DNA of 36,602 nucleotides from positions 1 to 36,602 of the forward strand of contig CANRMF010000019.1 of NCBI GenBank assembly GCA_947631665.1, read 5' to 3'. The first letter of the stretch is position 1. Each line of letters starts with the position of its first letter. Below, piece by piece: positions 26,732 to 33,437 of the stretch. A program made the position numbers and the translations under genes. The notes beneath the pieces were generated by a model, which made no database searches, was not told the origin of the DNA, and saw only the letters and a list, made by a program, of their open reading frames with translations. Origin of the DNA: an uncultured Lachnospiraceae bacterium (GTDB taxonomy: Bacteria > Bacillota > Clostridia > Lachnospirales > Lachnospiraceae).

Positions 26732-27499
26732 TTATGATTCAGGAAATTTTTCCTGAAGAATTTTTTCATATGCATTCTGAATCCCCTTTGAATGTTCATC
26801 ACTACCGTTCTGATTATCCGGATGAAAGATTTTCATTAAATCCCTATATCTCTTTTTTAAATCATCAATGCTGTCGCAATTTTGGAACAGTTCCATATAG
26901 TAATCTTTTCCCGGATCCGAATGAACATTGTTTTGGTAGTCCGCTTGATTATATTCATAATGAGATTCCTGCTCAGACGTCTCTTTCTGCTTCGATTTGT
27001 GAAACGTATAAAAATAGCCATCTCTATTATATGAATTGCTATACGAATTGTCAAAATACCCCTGCTTCTTTTTCCATCTACGGTTTTCTTCGCGTAAATA
27101 ATCCTGATATTCCTCATCAAGAATACTTTGCCATGCTGCAACGTGCAGACAAATTGCCACCACAAAAACAAGCACCGTCCAGAAAATAGTCCAGCCTTTA
27201 TCAACATTGTCCTCAGAACACGAAAACCATATCAAAGCTGAAAATCCTGCGGAAAAAAGAACTGTCAGAATGTAACGGACTGCACGAAAGGTTATAATCA
27301 GGGTATATAATAATAATCCGGCAATAATCCCAATGGCCACTCCCATTGCAGGGTGCATTATTTTTAATTCGCTGATGCTAAGCGAAACAATCGAAAAAAC
27401 CATAACCGATTCCCCGATAATGATATTTTTTAAACACCCCAACAGGGCACCAGAAAAGATAAACAATAAAACTATCTGATATGTTTCTAGTTCTGACAT
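26732..27499 (-). CDS. Polytopic membrane protein with C-terminal J domain
   Basis: 255 residues. The first 125 hold about four membrane helices (for example YQIVLLFIFSGALLGCL, GVAIGIIAGLLLYTLII, TIFWTVLVFVVAICLHVAA). A charged linker rich in Tyr/Asn/Gln follows (about 130-205). The last 50 residues are a J domain with the HPD motif at 226-228 (RYRDLMKIFHPDNQ), which stimulates DnaK/Hsp70 ATPase. It could recruit the host chaperone to the membrane to fold or disassemble a transfer or surface complex. AAAGGAG precedes ATG 27499. It is the first gene of a two-gene operon with the HTH regulator. Confidence 0.82.
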   Translation of the reverse strand: MSELETYQIVLLFIFSGALLGCLKNIIIGESVMVFSIVSLSISELKIMHPAMGVAIGIIAGLLLYTLIITFRAVRYILTVLFSAGFSALIWFSCSEDNVDKGWTIFWTVLVFVVAICLHVAAWQSILDEEYQDYLREENRRWKKKQGYFDNSYSNSYNRDGYFYTFHKSKQKETSEQESHYEYNQADYQNNVHSDPGKDYYMELFQNCDSIDDLKKRYRDLMKIFHPDNQNGSDEHSKGIQNAYEKILQEKFPES

Positions 27500-27531
27500 T
27501 TTTCTTTCTCCTTTGTAAACTTGATGTTTAT

Positions 27532-27561
27532 ATTTTAGTATTCAATGGATACTTTTGTCAA
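27532..27561 (-). promoter_or_regulatory. Promoter with palindromic operator (J-protein/HTH operon)
   Basis: Minus strand: TTGACA (27561-27556), 18-base spacer, TAAAAT (27537-27532). The spacer holds GTATCCATTGAATAC (27552-27538), differing at one base from the perfect palindrome at 26362-26376 and in the same position. Confidence 0.85.
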
Positions 27562-27610
27562 TATCAGATAATCTATTTCATGGCTTTCGCACTGTTAAAA
27601 TATTTTTACA

Positions 27611-27682
27611 ATTATATTTTACTACATTGTAAAATGGATTTACAGGTTACTTTGGGTTACTTTTGGTTACCGTTTCGTAAAA
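27611..27682 (-). promoter_or_regulatory. Second promoter with GTTACC-box array (site B)
   Basis: TATAAT at 27616-27611 on the minus strand lies in a block nearly identical to 7654-7724. The upstream boxes number three here (GTAACC repeated every ten bases, 27644-27671), one more than at site A; the extra 10 bp unit is the main difference between the blocks. No good -35 is visible. It would feed the J-protein operon from a distal start, upstream of the operator-controlled promoter. Confidence 0.65.
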
Positions 27683-27750
27683 GCACAAAAAACTCTTAGA
27701 TTTTCCAATATTGTATGTTCCTTTTTCCTTTTTATGGTTCTGACACTTCC

Positions 27751-27812
27751 TTTCTCGTAGCTGTTCGGGGTAAGAAATCCCTCTACTATTACTAAGTCAC
27801 CAATTTTACAAT
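27751..27812 (-). pseudogene. Fragment of an ssb gene
   Basis: Sixty-two bases match the intact ssb at 32941-33002 with three mismatches, encoding the segment around KIGDLVIVEGFLTPNSYEK. There is no start, stop or remainder of the gene. It looks like a leftover of recombination with a related plasmid or of an internal duplication. Confidence 0.85.
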
Positions 27813-27817
27813 CTTAC

Positions 27818-27880
27818 GGACAGCGAAAGCTGTCCAGCATTGCTCAACGACCGTCAGGTCGTTTTATCATGAGCAATGCT
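27818..27880. other. Cluster of strong hairpins in the intergenic region
   Basis: Three inverted repeats lie together: GGACAGC-GAAA-GCTGTCC (27818-27835), AGCATTGCTC / GAGCAATGCT (27836-27845 and 27871-27880), and inside the latter AACGACC-GTCA-GGTCGTT (27846/47-27863). The first contains GCGAAAGC, known as an exceptionally stable DNA mini-hairpin found in some phage replication origins. No T run follows on either strand, so these are not simple terminators. A single-strand or double-strand origin element, or a structured RNA, fits better. Confidence 0.6.
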
Positions 27881-28019
27881 TCCTTATTAGAAAAAATATC
27901 GGTAGATATTATAGAATTCAAAACAGAAAAGATAGAATGATAAGAGGATATATGCTTCAATGGCAAAATGGCTCAGAGCCCCGATAAATAAAGGGTTTCT
28001 GACTTTGAATATATGCACC

Positions 28020-28140
28020 GATTTGGACAATGGTTATTATCAAATTACAATTCTTTTGGACTTTTTTCTGCAGGTAGTGAAATTTTTTGGACTAAAGCTT
28101 ATTTTTTTACGTCTTTTTTGGACTAAAGTTTATTTTTTAA
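28020..28140. repeat. Four iteron-like repeats at about 31-bp spacing, candidate oriV
   Basis: TTTGGAC(TAAA) recurs with TGGAC at 28024, 28057, 28088 and 28119; the last two units are nearly identical over about 27 bp (TTTTTTGGACTAAAG then TTATTTTTT). Spacing of three helical turns, AT-richness and position just downstream of the probable initiator gene fit replication iterons. The rest of 27562-28295 (about 730 bp) holds the promoter, ssb fragment, hairpins and two terminators; I see no real protein gene there. Confidence 0.55.
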
Positions 28141-28180
28141 CATAAAAAAAAGATGTACATTTTATCTTTTTTGTACATCT
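28141..28180 (-). terminator. Terminator downstream of the initiator gene
   Basis: Minus strand: AGATGTACA and TGTACATCT (nine perfect pairs) around a 12-base loop, followed by TTTTTTT. It closes the maintenance operon about 115 bases after the stop at 28296. Confidence 0.85.
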
Positions 28181-28254
28181 GAACTGCTTTTTATGCTTTT
28201 GGTGTAATTTTTTTAATATTTGAACGGATTCGACGTTTTTCTTCTACGACAAAT

Positions 28255-28284
28255 ACTCTTATATGCATTCATATAAGAGTTTTT
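28255..28284 (+). terminator. Plus-strand hairpin with T run between initiator gene and its terminator
   Basis: ACTCTTATATG-CATT-CATATAAGAGT (eleven perfect pairs) is followed by TTTTT only on the plus strand. It would end a plus-strand transcript entering from the origin region, opposite to all genes here; it could also be an RNA-stability hairpin at the 3' end of the minus-strand message. Confidence 0.5.
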
Positions 28285-28295
28285 AATGCCTTTAT

Positions 28296-29243
28296 TTATG
28301 CAAATGCCGGATTAGCACTGTCTTTTTGATGCCGCCATTTCCTGTGTTGGCTTTCCAGAAGTTTTTTCTCCAGCGAATCGGCTGAATCTTCCTCACGTGC
28401 AAGCCGCGCGCCCAGCAGATGATTAAGCAGTTTAAATGGCAGATTTCTGTTTTTTTGCAGCTTGTCCATGACAATATCGCTTATCAGCTCAAAAATCACC
28501 TTTTTCAAGTCTTTTTTCTTATCCTTTGCCATTTGTTTATATTGCTGCAACAACTCAGCGGTATGGGATATCTCAGTGCTGGTAGCTGCTCTGATTTTTA
28601 GTCTATGTACAACGAGGCGTATATACTGCTCGTCTCTTACAAGTCTTTCGGGTTTCTCAATCTTTTTCTTAAAACGGCTCGCCTTATAGGTAATAAAATA
28701 TTTTCCATTTTTGATTCCGATACTAAAGAATTTTCGCATAGAGTGCAGATATGATTGCACTGTTCTTTCTGATACTGAAAACAGTTCAGTCAGATTTGTA
28801 ATAAGAGTTTCCCGATGGATTTCAAAACTCTGCTTCTGCTGTTTTTCATGTGTCCTTTTGTAAAGATAAAGGACAAGATATTTTTCGGGCGCTTTAAGTG
28901 TTTTAAAATCGGTGCTGTGAAAAACTTCTTTCTGAAGATTTATGTACCCTCTTTTTAAATCCGCTGCGGCAGGAAAGCTGTTGTCTAAGATTTGGACGGT
29001 AAAATAGGATCCGTCAGCATGATACTCACACTCAATGACGCCTGCTTCCTGTAATTCCTGCAGCGCATTATAGAACGATTGTTTTACACGTCCCGTTGAT
29101 TGTACAACGTCGCGGTAATGGACACCGTCCACAATCCCTTTTGCATTATCCTGATGAAACACAAGATCAAGCAATAAATCTGTAGCAGCGGGCTTTAGTC
29201 TTGCAATATTCGGTTTTTCTAACAACATATAACCAAATTTCAT
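28296..29243 (-). CDS. Winged-helix protein, probable plasmid replication initiator
   Basis: 315 residues with two apparent DNA-binding winged-helix units. The first (about 5-75) has the pattern RLKPAATDLLLDLVF...SFYNALQELQEAGVIECE, the second (about 110-190) TDFKTLKAPEKYLVLYLYKRTHEK...SERTVQSYLHSMRKFF. A basic helical C-terminus follows. Two tandem winged helices are the layout of many Gram-positive plasmid Rep proteins, and iteron-like repeats lie upstream (29412-29487) and downstream (28020-28140), near ParMR. I do not recognise a named Rep family, so a transcription regulator remains possible. ATG 29243 has a weak AGG site eight bases upstream, consistent with low expression. Confidence 0.6.
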   Translation of the reverse strand: MKFGYMLLEKPNIARLKPAATDLLLDLVFHQDNAKGIVDGVHYRDVVQSTGRVKQSFYNALQELQEAGVIECEYHADGSYFTVQILDNSFPAAADLKRGYINLQKEVFHSTDFKTLKAPEKYLVLYLYKRTHEKQQKQSFEIHRETLITNLTELFSVSERTVQSYLHSMRKFFSIGIKNGKYFITYKASRFKKKIEKPERLVRDEQYIRLVVHRLKIRAATSTEISHTAELLQQYKQMAKDKKKDLKKVIFELISDIVMDKLQKNRNLPFKLLNHLLGARLAREEDSADSLEKKLLESQHRKWRHQKDSANPAFA

Positions 29244-29274
29244 TTATTTTACCTGTTTAAAATTTATTTATATT

Positions 29275-29326
29275 CCGGCAGAACATAGAGTATGAATATT
29301 TACGCGGGGGATCTACACCCTGCCGG
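29275..29326. promoter_or_regulatory. Long-range hairpin in the leader of the initiator gene
   Basis: CCGGCAG (29275-29281) and CTGCCGG (29320-29326) can pair around a 38-base loop 30 bases upstream of the start. The enclosed GC-rich stretch (GCGGGGGATCT) contrasts with AT-rich surroundings. Such structured leaders often carry copy-number control; no antisense promoter is evident. Confidence 0.4.
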
Positions 29327-29411
29327 GGCTACTGTCTAAATCTCTGCTAAATTTTTTGCATGTTTTTTATCTTATCAATTTTAAATTTCAGCTTGCCAAT
29401 CTGTAGAAAAA

Positions 29412-29487
29412 TTGTATTACATTTTCTACGGCCAAAATTTTTGTATTACATTTTTTAATCCTGAATTTTATTTGTATTACATTTTTT
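29412..29487. repeat. Three TTGTATTACATTTT repeats upstream of the initiator gene
   Basis: Copies start at 29412, 29441 and 29472, spaced 29 and 31 bp. The first sits inside an inverted repeat GTAGAAAA/TTTTCTAC (29403-29429). They span the 3' end of the ribbon-helix-helix-like gene and the region upstream of the initiator gene, as expected for sites of either protein. Confidence 0.75.
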
Positions 29488-29673
29488 GCTCAAATTCTCA
29501 TAAGCATCACGTATTCGCAGATACTCTCTTGTTAAATTCCTGATTTTTTGCGAAAAATTTTCGCCATAGATTGAATTTATGACGTTTAACGTATCCTCAT
29601 CAATACGAATGGATTTCTGTCTCCCCATTCGCACATTGCGATACCCTCCGTAACAACGGTCATATTCACGCAT
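29455..29673 (-). CDS. Small ribbon-helix-helix-like DNA-binding protein
   Basis: About 72 residues. The core MGRQKSIRIDEDTLNVINSI followed by NFSQKIRNLTREYLRIRDAY has the strand-helix-helix pattern of CopG/Arc-type proteins. Directly upstream of the probable initiator gene, it is a candidate copy-number repressor; the three repeats at 29412-29487 would be its or the initiator's sites. ATG 29673 follows AAAGGG and comes one base after the stop of the 26-residue peptide gene. A longer open frame (to 29733) overlaps that peptide and lacks a ribosome site. Confidence 0.65.
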   Translation of the reverse strand: MREYDRCYGGYRNVRMGRQKSIRIDEDTLNVINSIYGENFSQKIRNLTREYLRIRDAYENLSKKCNTNKIQD

Positions 29674-29674
29674 T

Positions 29675-29755
29675 TTAATTACCCTTTCCTTTAAGCAGCA
29701 ACCACAGCAGAGTAACGGCTGCTCCAAAAACAATAATACTTCCCAATATAAACAT
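29675..29755 (-). CDS. 26-residue membrane peptide
   Basis: ATG 29755 has GAGGAG at eight bases, in the last codons of the TOPRIM gene. The peptide is one membrane helix (FILGSIIVFGAAVTLLWLLL) with a short basic tail (KGKGN). Its stop lies one base before the next start, so it is embedded in a tightly coupled operon. Single-helix peptides of this kind include type I toxins and small membrane regulators; nothing here decides between them. Confidence 0.55.
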   Translation of the reverse strand: MFILGSIIVFGAAVTLLWLLLKGKGN

Positions 29756-29757
29756 TA

Positions 29758-30696
29758 TTACGCTCCTCTTTTATTCAAAGCCTGAAGAACATCATTCCAG
29801 TCCTTTCCCATTTTCTCTGGCGGCAGTACCTTTGCTTTTTTTATTTTTTGATGGTTTTCTTCCACCCAGTCCCAAATCATCTTCGCCGTCTCTTTTCCTG
29901 CAGTGTCATTGTCAGTTGCAATCATCACTCTGTTAATCTTTCCGGTATCCAGATATGTTTTAATTGATTGCCATTTTCCAGCACCGCCCAGTGCAAGATA
30001 GTTATATTCGGTATGATGATTTAAACATAAGGTCATAATGCTTAACGCATCAATAACTGCCTCAGCAACAACCAGTGTCCGGCTGCCATTATCCACATAA
30101 AAGCACTGTGCGTAATCGCAGCCGGCAACATCACCGGCAAATTTTTTATAGGTATTTGTGCCTCTTTTACAAGCAAATACCGGCTGATCTGGATTCAAGA
30201 TATCATAACCGACAAAAACACAGTTGCCTAATTGATCCTGATAGAGCATTTTACGTTCCATCATTTCCTGTACAATGTCTTTTGCTATTTTTCGTGTTTT
30301 TATTAAATAAGCAAATACCTTTTTCATATTATTGTCTGCCGGTGGCAGCATCAGCTTTTTTTTGCCTGAAGAAGGGATTTTCCTGCTTTCTTTTTGCGGT
30401 CTCCGGCAGTTTTGAAACAAAAGATTGGAACTTAACACGCTGACCGCCTCTCTAAAGGACAGATGGCAAAAATCCATTGCAAAATCAATGACAGTTCCCT
30501 GCTTTCCGATACAGGTTCCGGAACCGGGTACAGAATTTTGCCAGTAAATATTTCTGTTTGTGTCAATGATGACGGAATCGTGCTCTTTAAGGCTCCAGTA
30601 TTTTCCTTTACGCACAAGCGTGAAGCCACAAGATTCTGCATAGGCTACTATACTGACTTGTTCTCTTATCAATTCGCATTTTTCTGGAATGTTCAT
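29758..30696 (-). CDS. DUF3991/TOPRIM primase-like protein
   Basis: 312 residues. Residues 1-95 resemble the DUF3991-type zinc-less primase N-terminus (GKYWSLKEHDSVIIDTNRN...GTVIDFAMDF). Residues about 200-300 form a TOPRIM domain with E212 in VVAEAVIDALSI and the metal-binding DND (D262, D264) in IATDNDTAGKET. Such proteins are thought to prime the complementary strand of incoming or replicating plasmid DNA. It is 14 bases after the parR-like gene, with AGGG seven bases upstream of ATG. Confidence 0.85.
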   Translation of the reverse strand: MNIPEKCELIREQVSIVAYAESCGFTLVRKGKYWSLKEHDSVIIDTNRNIYWQNSVPGSGTCIGKQGTVIDFAMDFCHLSFREAVSVLSSNLLFQNCRRPQKESRKIPSSGKKKLMLPPADNNMKKVFAYLIKTRKIAKDIVQEMMERKMLYQDQLGNCVFVGYDILNPDQPVFACKRGTNTYKKFAGDVAGCDYAQCFYVDNGSRTLVVAEAVIDALSIMTLCLNHHTEYNYLALGGAGKWQSIKTYLDTGKINRVMIATDNDTAGKETAKMIWDWVEENHQKIKKAKVLPPEKMGKDWNDVLQALNKRGA

Positions 30697-30710
30697 CTTT
30701 TTTCCCTGCT

Positions 30711-31046
30711 TTATTCAGATTCAAACATTTTCAAAAATTCGAGTGCGTCCGGCGTGATTTCATCAATATCCGTTACATCTGCCTCCGTATTGTCAGTCGC
30801 TTCCTCCGGTAAAACGTTCTGTACGTCCGCAGATTCCTGCGGCTGATAATCGTTTCCACAAGATTTTAGGTACTCTTCCATTATTTCTCTGATGGTCTGT
30901 TCTATTTTTTTGCCTTCTAAATCCTTTTCAATAAGTTGCCTGATAAACTGTTGGACATTGCGTTGGGTAGACAAATAGTTGATCAAAATACTGTCTGCCG
31001 CTTTCTCCGGATATAAACGGAGCATATATGTTTTTACTTTTTCCAT
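30711..31046 (-). CDS. parR: ParR-like adaptor protein of a type II partition system
   Basis: 111 residues. The N-terminal third (VKTYMLRLYPEKAADSILINYLSTQRNVQQFIRQLI) has the ribbon-helix-helix pattern of ParR proteins, and the acidic C-terminus (TPDALEFLKMFESE) resembles the tail that binds ParM filaments. ParR binds the centromere parC and couples it to the actin-like motor. It lies downstream of the ParM-like gene with a 160-base gap. AGAGGAG precedes ATG 31046 by eight bases. The assignment rests on pattern and position. Confidence 0.7.
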   Translation of the reverse strand: MEKVKTYMLRLYPEKAADSILINYLSTQRNVQQFIRQLIEKDLEGKKIEQTIREIMEEYLKSCGNDYQPQESADVQNVLPEEATDNTEADVTDIDEITPDALEFLKMFESE

Positions 31047-31057
31047 TCAATTTCTCC

Positions 31058-31220
31058 TCTTGCTATTTTGCTTCAAATATGTTAATTTGTAATCACAGGG
31101 GTGGTGTTGAACTAAATAAACCATTTAAAAATGGTTCCGGTTGCAGTCGGAGTTCAAACCCGCTTTGTATTTTTTGTAACGCTGAGAGCAGACGGATATT
31201 CTGCTCTCAATTTTTTATTG
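31058..31220 (+). ncRNA. Candidate plus-strand small RNA ending in a strong terminator
   Basis: The gap between the parM-like and parR-like genes holds a hairpin AACCATTT-AA-AAATGGTT (about 31119-31136) and ends with TGAGAGCAGA / TCTGCTCTCA (ten perfect pairs, seven-base loop) followed by TTTTTT, a textbook terminator readable only on the plus strand. All genes here are on the minus strand, so it implies a small RNA of roughly 130 bases or an antisense to the parM 3' end. The promoter is uncertain (weak TTGCTT...TAATCA near 31069-31096). The same gap may hold the centromere. Confidence 0.45.
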
Positions 31221-32118
31221 TGTTGTAAGCAAGCACCTCGTATCCTCTGGCATTTCCATAAATGTCATCTTTAATAACAGATGATGCATCAATATCTTTT
31301 CCGAAGTTTTTTAAAACCGTCGCACCTCCACCACAGTAAATTACATTGTATTTAATCCCTTTTGCCTCCAACTCTTTTAAAATATTGTTGATATACAATT
31401 TAATAAACTTTTTGACAAATTTAATATTTTCAGCAGGAAGGTTCACTTTTTCTCCTTGAAAAATTGCCTGTATATATGCTTCGTTTATGCTCTCCTGAAA
31501 CTCTGACAAATAATATTTACTAATTGCGTCAATGCAATCAAGTGTGCCCTTTCGATCAAGCGAAAAACACTTGTCATATACAGGTTTTCCGTTGAAAAAG
31601 GTTAATATATCTATTGTCCGGCTTCCAATATCGACAACCGATGTTTCTCCGGTCTTTTCTTTTCCTAATCCGGTCGCAATCATCGGAAATCCTTGCGGAT
31701 AGATTTTGACTCCTTTGATTGTGATGGAGTATTTTTTTCCTTCATAGACAAATTCCACGTTTTTGTTCTGCCGCAAATAACGAGCAAATTTATCAGATTG
31801 CTTTGACATAAAGGAATATGGCAGCCCCGCCGCAATGATTAAATCATTCACACGCCGCAGATTATGAATCATCATCTCTTTGGCAATGGCTGCAAGCGTC
31901 AAGATATAATAATCTATGGTCTGCGTTTTTTCTGCCGGAAGCTCAGATCTATGCTGCCCTACGGCATAAATGTTTCCATTGTAGGTAAGTATGTCTTCCT
32001 CAAAAGGTGGACGTACCGGCAGTTCTTCTATCCCGGATTTTAAAATCGTCTCTGCACTTTTTGTGTAACCATATCCATGATCTACCCCAATAATTATTTT
32101 ATTTGCCTTTTTAAGCAT
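31207..32118 (-). CDS. parM: ParM-type actin-like ATPase for plasmid partition
   Basis: 303 residues with the actin/Hsp70 nucleotide-binding motifs: phosphate 1 IIIGVDHGYGYTKSA (about 8-22), phosphate 2 SVVDIGSRTIDILTF (about 160-174) and the adenosine motif VIYCGGGATVLKNFG (about 273-287). ParM filaments push plasmid copies apart. It stands in an operon after the sigma-like gene, with GAGAGG before ATG 32118. A ParR-like gene follows. This points to a low-copy plasmid, although some ICEs carry similar genes. Confidence 0.87.
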   Translation of the reverse strand: MLKKANKIIIGVDHGYGYTKSAETILKSGIEELPVRPPFEEDILTYNGNIYAVGQHRSELPAEKTQTIDYYILTLAAIAKEMMIHNLRRVNDLIIAAGLPYSFMSKQSDKFARYLRQNKNVEFVYEGKKYSITIKGVKIYPQGFPMIATGLGKEKTGETSVVDIGSRTIDILTFFNGKPVYDKCFSLDRKGTLDCIDAISKYYLSEFQESINEAYIQAIFQGEKVNLPAENIKFVKKFIKLYINNILKELEAKGIKYNVIYCGGGATVLKNFGKDIDASSVIKDDIYGNARGYEVLAYNTIKN

Positions 32119-32135
32119 TTTTGTTTCCTCTCTTT

Positions 32136-32762
32136 TTAGTTTTTTTCGTTATTGATTAACGAGAAATAATCATATACATTTTTCTGTCCCTTGATTTGTT
32201 CTGATGCCGGACTGCTTTTTGTTTTTGTCGGTCTGAGTAGGCGGTATGTATTTTGCTGCCTTGCCAATTCTATGTTGGATAAGCCGGAATCAATTTTTTC
32301 AGATAATGTGGCAAAAATATCTTTGACGTTCTGCACCAGAATCCGATGGTTCAAATGCAAATCTGTTTCTACGGCTACCCATTTTTCATTTTGTATATAG
32401 AGCCTTTTTACAATTTCCCGCTCAATAGGTAGCAGTGTTCTGTATGCAAGCATTACACGCTTGCATACATCAAGCTGATCCAGCAGCCCCGCATACTCAT
32501 GGAGCAATTCTTTTTCGTATGCACAAAATCGCTTGTCCGTCTGCTCAATGACATCATTGATATCCTTAATAGCGTTTGTGTTGCTTCGTGGCTGATCAGA
32601 TATTTTCACTTGAACCTGCGAATTATATAAAATTTCATTCCGAAAACTTTCTTTTTCTTCCTGTAGTTCAAAAATTATTTGCCGCACATCTTTTGCCCGT
32701 TTCCAGAGATTTTTCTCTAAGTCTTTATTCTGCAGATAATAAATAATCAGTTGTTTGTCCAT
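32136..32762 (-). CDS. Sigma-70 region 4-like regulatory protein
   Basis: 208 residues. The middle part (about 100-155) has the pattern LLPIEREIVKRLYIQNEKWVAVETDLHLNHRILVQNVKDIFATL, similar to sigma region 4 or ArpU-like regulators, in which a helix-turn-helix follows an acidic/leucine helix. The N-terminus is a long charged coiled coil. It could activate promoters on the element, for example those with the GTTACC boxes; this link is speculative. GGAAAGG lies eight bases before ATG 32762. Nineteen bases separate it from ssb. Confidence 0.55.
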   Translation of the reverse strand: MDKQLIIYYLQNKDLEKNLWKRAKDVRQIIFELQEEKESFRNEILYNSQVQVKISDQPRSNTNAIKDINDVIEQTDKRFCAYEKELLHEYAGLLDQLDVCKRVMLAYRTLLPIEREIVKRLYIQNEKWVAVETDLHLNHRILVQNVKDIFATLSEKIDSGLSNIELARQQNTYRLLRPTKTKSSPASEQIKGQKNVYDYFSLINNEKN

Positions 32763-32781
32763 TTATCATCCTTTCCGGTAC

Positions 32782-33207
32782 CTAGAATGGGGCAGAAATT
32801 TCTAAATTGTCCGAAAATCCCATGAACTCAGGCACATCATCTTTATTATTTTCTGTTTTTTTCTCATCTTCAGGGACGCCGGTAGAAGTAAATTCGATAC
32901 TGTCTGCAACAACATTGAATGAATATATTTTTACTCCATCTTTTTCGTAGTTGTTCGGGGTAAGAAATCCCTCTACTATTATTAAGTCACCAATTTTACA
33001 ATGTTTTGCGACAATCTCCGACAGCTTGCCAAATGCAGATATTCCTATAAATACCGCATTTTTTTGTCTGCGCCCGGCTTTAACATTAACCGCCAGTCTG
33101 AAATCCGCCACAGTACGGCTTACTTCATTCCCATCTGCATCTTTGGACTTGAAAGTCCTAATCTCTGGATCGGCAGTTAATCTGCCGCTTAATTGAATTT
33201 TATTCAT
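32782..33207 (-). CDS. ssb: Single-stranded DNA-binding protein
   Basis: About 141 residues with the OB fold of SSB proteins: MNKIQLSGRLTADPEIRTF, VADFRLAVNV, FIGISAFGKLSEIVAKHCKIGDLIIVEGFL and an acidic C-terminal end. The final residues (DNLEISAPF) keep the Pro-Phe ending of the SSB tail. It protects single-stranded plasmid DNA during transfer and replication. ATG 33207 has TAGGAGGA upstream and fits the family start; an open frame 19 residues longer overlaps the HTH gene. A 62-base copy of its middle is found at 27751-27812. Confidence 0.92.
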   Translation of the reverse strand: MNKIQLSGRLTADPEIRTFKSKDADGNEVSRTVADFRLAVNVKAGRRQKNAVFIGISAFGKLSEIVAKHCKIGDLIIVEGFLTPNNYEKDGVKIYSFNVVADSIEFTSTGVPEDEKKTENNKDDVPEFMGFSDNLEISAPF

Positions 33208-33217
33208 TTTATTCCTC

Positions 33218-33415
33218 CTACTTATATAAATTTTTCTGAGCAGTATCCGCCACATATACTCCATTTACAAGTCCTCTTTTTAATTCTTTGTAAATGGTCG
33301 ATCGGCTTACACCAATCGCTTCTGCTATTTTCACAACACGCTGCTTTTTCTTTAGCTGCTGTTGGATAAATTTGCGGTCATCGTAATTTAAACGATGATG
33401 TACTTTATGTTGCAT
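33218..33415 (-). CDS. Small HTH_38-like helix-turn-helix protein
   Basis: 65 residues matching the N-terminal DNA-binding domain of IS30-type transposases: LNYDDRKFIQQQLKKKQRVVKIAEAIGVSRSTIYKELKRG. There is no DDE catalytic domain, and the gene has its own GAGGAGGTGAGG site and stop, so it is a stand-alone regulator rather than a broken transposase. It is co-transcribed with ssb ten bases downstream and probably regulates this operon. Confidence 0.75.
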   Translation of the reverse strand: MQHKVHHRLNYDDRKFIQQQLKKKQRVVKIAEAIGVSRSTIYKELKRGLVNGVYVADTAQKNLYK

Positions 33416-33437
33416 CTTTCCTCACCTCCTCTAGTGT

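Noticed and set aside
26539-27189. Plus-strand open frame of 216 codons opposite the J-protein and HTH genes
   Set aside because: No ribosome site and no domain; it is opposite two genes with clear motifs and promoters.
27960-28145. Plus-strand 61-codon frame with a weak AGAGG before ATG
   Set aside because: More than half of it is read out of the iteron-like repeats (Phe/Leu-rich low complexity), so it looks accidental.
31047-31124. Minus-strand 25-codon frame just upstream of the parR-like gene
   Set aside because: No Shine-Dalgarno before its ATG, and it overlaps the plus-strand hairpins; not supported as a gene.
31090-31180. tRNA-like stretch (GGTTCCGG... AGTTCAAACCCGC)
   Set aside because: The TTCAAAC loop is not flanked by complementary five-base stems and no cloverleaf can be built.
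33218-33415. IS30 transposase remnant
   Set aside because: Only the HTH is present but with its own strong ribosome site, intact start and stop, and operon position before ssb; a stand-alone regulator is more likely.
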